DNA from: Oscillibacter sp. 1-3
GTDB lineage: Bacteria > Bacillota > Clostridia > Oscillospirales > Oscillospiraceae
Assembly: GCF_000403435.2 (NCBI RefSeq)
Contig: NZ_KE159708.1
Location: 237,090 to 301,089 of the forward strand
DNA length: 64,000 bases
Direction of reading: 5' to 3'
Shown here: positions 59,025 to 64,000 of the stretch, in pieces
Numbering within the stretch: position 1 is the stretch's first letter
How the letters are laid out: each line of letters opens with the position of its first letter
Translations under genes and position numbers: made by a program
Notes under the pieces: generated by a model
Seen by the model: only the letters and a program-made list of their open reading frames with translations
The model's database searches: none
What the model was told of the DNA's origin: nothing

Positions 59025-59058
59025 AAAACAGGCCTCCCCGGTTCGGGGAGGCCTGTTT
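59025..59058 (+). terminator. Terminator-like hairpin A after the TetR gene
   Basis: AACAGGCCTCCCCG and CGGGGAGGCCTGTT pair around a two-base loop and end in TTTC. Its reverse complement stands at 59281-59315, with the ~210-bp repeat between the two. Confidence 0.7.
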
Positions 59059-59280
59059 CAGACTGTCAAAGAACGCTGGAGATTTCGTCAACGGAAAGGA
59101 AGGGTGTGTGCGGGCTGTGCCCGCAGGCACGTTTCGGAGGCCAACCGCCTGTAGGGCGGCTCTTAGGCCGGAGATAACCCAAGAGGGGTTTCCTGCGCTG
59201 CTGAAATCATCAGATTTTCCGAACTTTTTGAAGTTTTGAAAATCTACAGCAGCTTGTCAAAAATACTTTTTCGACAAGGT
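59059..59280 (+). repeat. ~210-bp structured repeat, copy 2
   Basis: Starts CAGACTGTCAAA and matches 23155-23387 closely, including the GC hairpins and TAACCCAAGAGGGGTTTCCTGCGC. The final hairpin is degenerate here (CTTGTCAAAAA with CTTTTTCGACAAG). As in copy 1 it is enclosed by a pair of near-identical terminator-like hairpins. Confidence 0.75.
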
Positions 59281-59315
59281 GAAACAGGCCTCCCCGAACC
59301 GGGGAGGCCTGTTTC
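59281..59315 (-). terminator. Terminator-like hairpin B after the M23 gene
   Basis: Exact reverse complement of hairpin A over the stem and loop (GAAACAGGCCTCCCCG / CGGGGAGGCCTGTTTC). It lies 27 bp beyond the peptidase stop. Confidence 0.7.
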
Positions 59316-59341
59316 ATATCGGTAAACTGTGCAGTGCTGCC

Positions 59342-61243
59342 CTACGGCAGATAGTTCAGAGGATTCCGGGCCACGCCGTTGTAGCGGACCTCGAAGTGGC
59401 AGTGGTTGCCGGTGGAGTTGCCGGTGGAGCCCACCCGGGCGATCTGCTGGCCCTTGTAGACGTGCTGGCCCACGGAGACCGTCAGGCTGCTGTTGTGGCC
59501 GTAACGGGTCTTATAGCCGTTGCCGTGGTCGATTTCCACCAGATAGCCGTAACCGCCCATCCATCCGGAGTAGGTGACGGTGCCGCCGTCGGCGGCGCAG
59601 ACCGGCGTGCCCCGCGAGGCCGCGATGTCGATGCCCTGGTGGTTGGTGGAGCCGATGCCGCCGGGGGATTTCCGTCCGCCGAAGCGGGAGGTGATGCGGC
59701 CTGTGACAGGCCAGCGGAACGTGCCGGTGGGATACCAGGTGGGCCGCTCCATGGTGCCCCGGAGCTGCTGCTCCGTAACAGGTTCCCGGAGGGTGACGGA
59801 GGAGAGGACCGTCCGCTCCACCTCCTCGCCGTTGACGTAGGTGACGTTGGCCACCACGTCCGCCGCGCCGAAGACGCCCTTGGAGGTCACCTTGGTGTCG
59901 CCCTTGTACATACTGGCGTCGTCGGTGTACTCCACGTCGTAGTTCACCTCGGCCACGTACCGCTCCTTCTGGACCACGGTCCGGGTCAGATAGGGCACGG
60001 AGGCGGACATGGTCAGGATTTCGCCGATCTGCAGCTTGTTGATGTCGTAGCCGGGGTTCAGGGCCTCCAGCTCCTTGGAGCTCAGGCTGTGGGCCTCGGC
60101 GATCTCGGACCAGGTGTCGCCCTTTTGCACCTCGTAGGTGACCTCGGCGGTTTTGGTGCTGTACAGCGTCTCCGCCAGATACCCCAGATTCATGATCTCG
60201 TCGCTGGGGACGTATTCCTCCTTGATATCCACGCTCTCGGCAAAGTCGCAGGAGATGGTGTCCTCGTCGGTGCCGGCGGCCTTCAGCTGCTTCAAAAGCT
60301 CGTCCAGGGCTCCGGCGTAAGGCGTGGCGCCGATAAATTCCCCATCCACATACAGGCAGTAGGCGGCGGTTACCAGCCCCACCTCCTGAGACAGGTCCTC
60401 GGCGTAGGTCTCCGGGTCCACCAGATCCTGCCGGCGCAGCAGGCCGGAGGAGTACTGGATCAGGGAGTCGTCAATGGTGAAGCTCTCCCCCAGGGTGCGG
60501 GCGGTGACCTGCTCCAGGTCCCGGCGCACCTCCTCGGCGGCGGACTGGGAGCTCATGACGGCGATGACCTCGCCGTCGTAGCTGACTGTGGTGCCGTAGG
60601 TGTAGGTGGAGAAGAACAGGGCGATCAGGGCGATACAGGCGGTGCCCCCCAGAAACAGCAGGGGGTACAGCACTCTGCGGGCGGACCGTTCCGGCCGCTC
60701 CTGACGGGGGGACCCCCGGCTGATGGCCCGCTGCCGGCGGCCCCAGAGGCGCTCCTCCAGCAGGCTGCCCCACATGGGGATGATGCCCCAGATCAGCAGC
60801 AGGATCTGGATGGGAAAGCGGTTGGACTCCGGAAAGCGGGAGGCCTGCTTCTCCCGCAGGAGGTGGCGCCAGCGGCGCTTGACGCGCTTGAGATTCCAGA
60901 GGACGGCCTGGTACCATGTGACCGTGGGCCGGGGCTCTGCGGACCGGCGCCGGGGGGGCTGGCTGTTTCCGGCGGCCGCCCTGGGGCCGGTCTCCTCCCA
61001 GGCGGGGATGGCGGCCCGCCGCTTGGCCGTGCGGCGGAGGCGGTCCTCCACCGCGTGCTCCTTGGGGGCGGTCTCCGACGTGACCACAGGGGGCTTCGGC
61101 GCAGGACCCCGGGAATAGAGACCCGCCGTGGCGCCGGTGGTCACCGAGGGGGCCAGATGGCGTTCCTCGCGGCGCTCCTCCCGGGGAAGTGCGGCTCGCC
61201 GTCCGCCGGACGGCGGCTTTTTTGATCTTGATCGTTGACTCAT
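59342..61243 (-). CDS. LysM-G5-M23 cell-wall endopeptidase
   Basis: 633 residues from ATG 61243 (GGGAG upstream). A basic cytoplasmic stretch (1-140), hydrophobic segments at ~145-160 and ~191-213, then LysM (368-413: TYEVQKGDTWSEIAEAHSLS), a G5 domain (~420-495) and a C-terminal M23/LytM peptidase (~515-620). The last has NHQGIDIAAS (His, Asp ligands) and GNHCHFEVR (HxH). All zinc ligands are present, so it should cut peptidoglycan cross-bridges outside the membrane. The unusually long basic N-terminus is odd. Confidence 0.92.
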   Translation of the reverse strand: MSQRSRSKKPPSGGRRAALPREERREERHLAPSVTTGATAGLYSRGPAPKPPVVTSETAPKEHAVEDRLRRTAKRRAAIPAWEETGPRAAAGNSQPPRRRSAEPRPTVTWYQAVLWNLKRVKRRWRHLLREKQASRFPESNRFPIQILLLIWGIIPMWGSLLEERLWGRRQRAISRGSPRQERPERSARRVLYPLLFLGGTACIALIALFFSTYTYGTTVSYDGEVIAVMSSQSAAEEVRRDLEQVTARTLGESFTIDDSLIQYSSGLLRRQDLVDPETYAEDLSQEVGLVTAAYCLYVDGEFIGATPYAGALDELLKQLKAAGTDEDTISCDFAESVDIKEEYVPSDEIMNLGYLAETLYSTKTAEVTYEVQKGDTWSEIAEAHSLSSKELEALNPGYDINKLQIGEILTMSASVPYLTRTVVQKERYVAEVNYDVEYTDDASMYKGDTKVTSKGVFGAADVVANVTYVNGEEVERTVLSSVTLREPVTEQQLRGTMERPTWYPTGTFRWPVTGRITSRFGGRKSPGGIGSTNHQGIDIAASRGTPVCAADGGTVTYSGWMGGYGYLVEIDHGNGYKTRYGHNSSLTVSVGQHVYKGQQIARVGSTGNSTGNHCHFEVRYNGVARNPLNYLP

Positions 61244-61507
61244 AGTACTCCCGATAAAGGCATAAAAGTTACAATTTGTTACCGTTGGTATCATACCGCG
61301 TTTTGCCGTTCCCGTCAACCCTGGAAAATGGCGGAGGATGGCATTTTTCGCGGAAGAAAGGGACTATATGTCCAGAAATTAGGAGTGGATTTTGTACAAT
61401 CTGCATATTTTCTTTGGGGGTCCCTGGAATAAATGTAAATTTTTTTGTTAGGATTTTCATTTTTCAATTGACCCGGCGGGCCAGTGGTGTATAATAAGGC
61501 TAACTTA
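61244..61507 (+). promoter_or_regulatory. pta promoter upstream of the inserted repeat
   Basis: TTGACC (61468-61473), 16-bp spacer, TATAAT (61490-61495) form a strong sigma-A promoter reading toward pta. The rest of the gap is AT-rich and also contains the start region of the M23 gene on the other strand. Confidence 0.75.
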
Positions 61508-61669
61508 AGCCTTGTTTGAAAAAAGTCAAAACGCCCAAACGGTGGATCTTGATCCGCCACTCTGCGTTAAATGTTCTTGCCGGGCGTCAGCCCGCCTGCA
61601 AAAATCTGCCTTGATTGGCGAAAACATCTCTCGCCGTTTGGGCATTCCGCCATTTTTCAAACAAGGCCT
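61508..61669. mobile_element. TA-flanked inverted-repeat element, copy 2, in the pta leader
   Basis: 162 bp, flanked by TA (61506-61507; 61670-61671), with ends AGCCTTGTTTGAAAAA / TTTTTCAAACAAGGCC and inner arms GCCCAAACGG / CCGTTTGGGC. It is nearly identical to copy 1 over the central ~90 bp. It lies between the pta promoter and the pta SD, so the transcript must carry its hairpin. Confidence 0.85.
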
Positions 61670-61707
61670 AATCCATATGCTTGGACTTTTATGGAGGTAA
61701 TGGAAAC

Positions 61708-62688
61708 ATGTTTGAATTTCTCATCAAAAAGCTGAAAGCCCATCCCCGCAGAATCGTGTTCACCGAGGGCACGGACCCCCGCATTCTGGAGGCCTCTGCC
61801 CGTCTGCTGTCCGGTACGTTTCTGACCCCCGTTCTGGTGGGCAAGCCCGACGAGGTGTTTGCCGCCGCAGAGGAGGCCGGCTTCAACATCCGGGGCGCCG
61901 AGATCGTGGACCCCGAGGCCTTTGAGGACATGGACAAGATGGTGGCCGCCATGGTGGAGCTGCGCAAGGGCAAGATGACCGAGGAGCAGTGCCGCTCCAT
62001 GCTGAAGCAGGGCAACTACTTCGGCACCATGCTGGTGAAGATGGGCTACGCCGACGCGCTGCTGGGCGGCGCCACCTATTCCACCGCCGACACCGTCCGC
62101 CCCGCCCTCCAGCTGATTAAGACCAAGCCCGGCTGCAAGATCGTCTCCTCCTGCTTCATCCTGGTCCGCTCCACCACTGTGGGCGACCGCGAGGTCATCG
62201 CCATGGCGGACTGCGCCATCAACATCAAGCCCAACGAGGACGAGCTGGTGGAGATCGCCCTGGAGACCGCCGGCACGGCCCGCCTCTTCGGCATTGATCC
62301 CCATATGGCGTTCCTGAGCTATTCCACCCACGGCTCCGGCTCCGGCGAGGACGTGGACAAGATGCGCAACGCCTGCGCCAAGGCCAAGGCCCAGGCCCCC
62401 GACATCGTCATCGACGGCGAGCTCCAGTTCGACGCCGCCGTGTCCCACCGTGTGGCGGAGACCAAGTGTCCCGAGTCCCCCCTGGCCGGCCGCGCCAACA
62501 CCTTCATCTTCCCGGACATCAACGCCGGCAACATCGGCTACAAGATCTGCCAGCGTATGGGCGGCTTTGAGGCCTACGGCCCCATCCTCCAGGGCCTGAA
62601 CGCCCCCATCAACGACCTCTCCCGGGGCTGCAACGGACAGGAGGTCTACTCCATGGCCCTGATTACCGCCGGTCTGTGCGAGGACTGA
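61708..62688 (+). CDS. pta: Phosphate acetyltransferase
   Basis: 326 residues from ATG 61708 (GGAGG 10 bases upstream). Typical Pta core: KAHPRRIVFTEGTDPRILEAS, GMLVKMGYADALLGGATYSTADTVRPALQLIKTKPG, SYSTHGSGSG(E/D)DVDKM, VIDGELQFDAAV and FPDINAGNIGYKI. It converts acetyl-CoA to acetyl phosphate for ATP formation by acetate kinase (not in the window). This is the short, single-domain class common in Firmicutes. The codon choice is strongly biased, suggesting high expression. Confidence 0.96.
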   Translation: MFEFLIKKLKAHPRRIVFTEGTDPRILEASARLLSGTFLTPVLVGKPDEVFAAAEEAGFNIRGAEIVDPEAFEDMDKMVAAMVELRKGKMTEEQCRSMLKQGNYFGTMLVKMGYADALLGGATYSTADTVRPALQLIKTKPGCKIVSSCFILVRSTTVGDREVIAMADCAINIKPNEDELVEIALETAGTARLFGIDPHMAFLSYSTHGSGSGEDVDKMRNACAKAKAQAPDIVIDGELQFDAAVSHRVAETKCPESPLAGRANTFIFPDINAGNIGYKICQRMGGFEAYGPILQGLNAPINDLSRGCNGQEVYSMALITAGLCED

Positions 62689-62721
62689 GCGGTACATCGG
62701 GCAGATCCGCCTGCTGAAAAG

Positions 62722-62754
62722 ACGGGAACGCCGCCGGGCGTTCCCGTCTTTTGC
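62722..62754 (+). terminator. Terminator of pta
   Basis: AAGACGGGAACGCC and GGCGTTCCCGTCTT pair around GCCG and are followed by TT. It lies about 35 bp past the stop codon. Confidence 0.85.
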
Positions 62755-62803
62755 TCACCCAGAAAGAGCTGGCGGAGCGGAGGGTGAAACCTCCATACGA
62801 GGA

Positions 62804-62833
62804 AGAGCGGCCCCGCCGGCAGCGGGGCCGCTG
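62804..62833 (-). terminator. Terminator-like hairpin after the small minus-strand gene
   Basis: AGCGGCCCCGC and GCGGGGCCGCT form an 11-bp stem immediately beyond the small gene's stop. It may serve the minus strand but has no T-run. Confidence 0.5.
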
Positions 62834-62836
62834 TAT

Positions 62837-62995
62837 TTAATCCGGATTCTGTATGCCGGGATCAGCATTTTCCATAAAGAGCTCCTCTGCCTGCCGCTGT
62901 GCCTCCATTAACCGGGCCTCCAGCTTGTGAAGCGTCTCTTCCGCGTCTGTCAGTGTGTTGAACAGCAAAAGATATTCTTTGGCAATCGTCTGCAT
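62837..62995 (-). CDS. Small coiled-coil protein
   Basis: 52 residues from ATG 62995 with AAAGGAC about 8 bases upstream: MQTIAKEYLLLFNTLTDAEETL, then HKLEARLMEAQRQAEELFMENADPG, ending IQNPD. The heptad-like Leu spacing predicts one coiled coil. The frame is clean, the SD is good and a hairpin follows, so I accept it as a real gene below the usual length cutoff. Function unknown; not a recognised toxin or regulator. Confidence 0.6.
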   Translation of the reverse strand: MQTIAKEYLLLFNTLTDAEETLHKLEARLMEAQRQAEELFMENADPGIQNPD

Positions 62996-63293
62996 TTTTC
63001 TTCGTCCTTTCTAAACGACCACAAAATGTGGATTGGAGTATCTCTATGATACACAAAATCATGCGGAAAACTTGTCTTAATTTGTCGAGGAGAACGGGAA
63101 TCTGAAAAAAAATATAAAAGGCCGGAGATTGGTTGGGATATTCAACGAAAAAAGGCGGGTTATGGCTGTTTTTCCCGATTGAGCGGACGCGAGGCTGGGG
63201 ATTGCGCTGAGGGGCGGAATCTGATATGATGGACAACAGAGAAAATATGACGGCGTTTCCGCCAGAATACGATTATAATTTGGGAGGCAGCGT
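62996..63293. other. Intergenic region before the DUF2185-like gene
   Basis: 298 bp. The left part must hold the promoter for the small minus-strand gene and the right part that of the plus gene (ATATGATGGACAACAGAGAAAATATG; TTGGGAGG SD at 63281-63288). I see no other structure. Confidence 0.35.
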
Positions 63294-63905
63294 ATGAAGT
63301 ACACATATAACATCAATGGTAAGCTCATATCCCTCTCCTGCCGGGAGGAGTGGAAGCCCACCGCGGACTTTCTGGCGGGGGTCCTGCTGGAGGAGGAGAA
63401 GGCCGGCGGCGCACTGGCCGAGGACTGCATCATTCAGATCGGATGGAGCTTCTACAAATTTGTCAGGCAGGAACAGGGACTCCAGATGGTGACCTTTGAC
63501 TATGTAGGGGACCCCTTCTCCGCCACAGAGGAGGACCTGTCCCTCAGCCTGCGGATCTTCCATGAGCAGACGGAGGTTTTGAACAAGGCCCAGATCCAGG
63601 CCCAGGCGGTGACCACCTCCTTCCAGGATACCATGCTCATGAAGAACACCGCCAGAACGGCGGACACCGTCTATCTCCAGCGGCTGGAGCCCACCTGCGA
63701 GGGGGACTCCGGCTGGTACATGGGCGTCATCGGCGAGGAGGGCTCCGACGACCCCAAGGACTACACCCGCATCCACACCTACCAGCTTCTCTCCTTCTGC
63801 GAGGCGGCTCTGGCGCTGATGCCGCTGCCCCTGGGGACCATCGGCCTCTTTGAGCGGGGCCAGCTGGTGGAGGTGGTGGACGAGAACAACAAAAATCTCT
63901 TCTGA
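63294..63905 (+). CDS. DUF2185 / Imm33-like domain protein
   Basis: 203 residues; GGGAGG about 6 bases before the ATG. The second half (GDSGWYMGVIGEEGSDDPKDYTRIHTYQLLSFCEAALALMPLPLGTIGLFE) follows the DUF2185/Imm33 pattern: D-S-G-W start, aspartate-rich loop and P-x-G-x-x-G-x-x-x-E/F-E end. Imm33-type proteins can act as immunity proteins in polymorphic-toxin loci, but many are orphan housekeeping proteins. The N-terminal ~110 residues are not recognised. No toxin gene is visible next to it. Confidence 0.75.
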   Translation: MKYTYNINGKLISLSCREEWKPTADFLAGVLLEEEKAGGALAEDCIIQIGWSFYKFVRQEQGLQMVTFDYVGDPFSATEEDLSLSLRIFHEQTEVLNKAQIQAQAVTTSFQDTMLMKNTARTADTVYLQRLEPTCEGDSGWYMGVIGEEGSDDPKDYTRIHTYQLLSFCEAALALMPLPLGTIGLFERGQLVEVVDENNKNLF

Positions 63906-63935
63906 CGCCCCACAAAATTAGGCATTGTTTGATTA

Positions 63936-64000
63936 GGCCATGTTTGAAAAAAGTGAAAACGCCCAAACGGTGGATCTTGATCCGCCGCTCTGCGTTAAAT
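63936..64000. mobile_element. TA-flanked inverted-repeat element, copy 3, cut by the window end
   Basis: GGCCATGTTTGAAAAAAGTG... matches copies 1 and 2 up to the final base, with TA at 63934-63935. Just before it, TTAGGCATTGTTTGA (63918-63932) repeats the first bases of the element, perhaps a remnant of an earlier insertion. Confidence 0.8.

Noticed and set aside
62862..63236. 124-codon minus-strand frame covering the small gene region
   Set aside because: It is in a different frame from the 52-residue gene, has no SD and spans the obvious promoter region.

Overview
The window looks like the chromosome of an anaerobic, high-GC member of the Oscillospiraceae (Clostridial cluster IV; relatives of Oscillibacter, Flavonifractor or Lawsonibacter). 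This rests on the gene set: a ferredoxin-linked 2-oxoacid oxidoreductase, CstA, type III glutamine synthetase, Pta, DUF1846 protein and a T-box leader. GC-rich codons with frequent TTG starts and good Shine-Dalgarno (SD) sites also fit. The genus is inference.

Region 1 (1-9352) is accessory and less GC-rich. Two tandem secreted CAP-domain genes and a remnant of a third surround a cassette with a two-component system, an ABC ATPase, a permease fused to an M1-type peptidase, and a second permease. A PIN-domain gene and a small partner follow. Region 2 (9450-14340) is a mobile-element scar: a 3' fragment of tRNA-Met, a frameshifted tyrosine integrase, a 5'-truncated second integrase abutting tRNA-Ser, and a decayed IS3-like element between inverted IS5-like ends with CTAG duplications.

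Region 3 (14413-20563) has plus-strand genes for an LRR-like protein, a DUF2201/VWA-like protein, a MoxR-type AAA+ ATPase, a NifU C-terminal-like Fe-S protein and another unknown protein. A GNAT gene broken by a short TA-flanked inverted-repeat element lies inside it. Region 4 (20612-31892) holds htpG, a zinc-ribbon membrane protein, ilvE, a four-subunit 2-oxoacid:ferredoxin oxidoreductase with a ParA-like ATPase, a divergent FadR-type regulator with a repeated operator-like motif, two unknown genes and cstA.

Region 5 (32321-41000) is a complete aromatic amino-acid operon on the minus strand: aroF, tyrA, aroB, aroA, aroC, pheA and an AroE-AroK-AroQ fusion. It is preceded by a Tyr/Phe-rich leader peptide and an attenuator-like terminator. 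Region 6 (41124-54162) carries nitrogen and purine genes (glnN, asnB under a T-box, purB, purA), tex and the DUF1846 protein. Region 7 (54344-63905) holds a CPBP protease, an ECF sigma/anti-sigma operon, XRE and TetR regulators, a LysM-G5-M23 cell-wall peptidase, pta and a DUF2185-like protein.

The most notable signals are non-coding. There is a ~160-bp TA-flanked inverted-repeat family (three copies, one in a gene and one in the pta leader), and a ~210-bp structured repeat sitting twice between paired terminator-like hairpins. A ~335-bp repeat abuts the aroEKQ stop codon, and GC-hairpin arrays lie just upstream of ribosome-binding sites. No CRISPR array or rRNA gene was seen.
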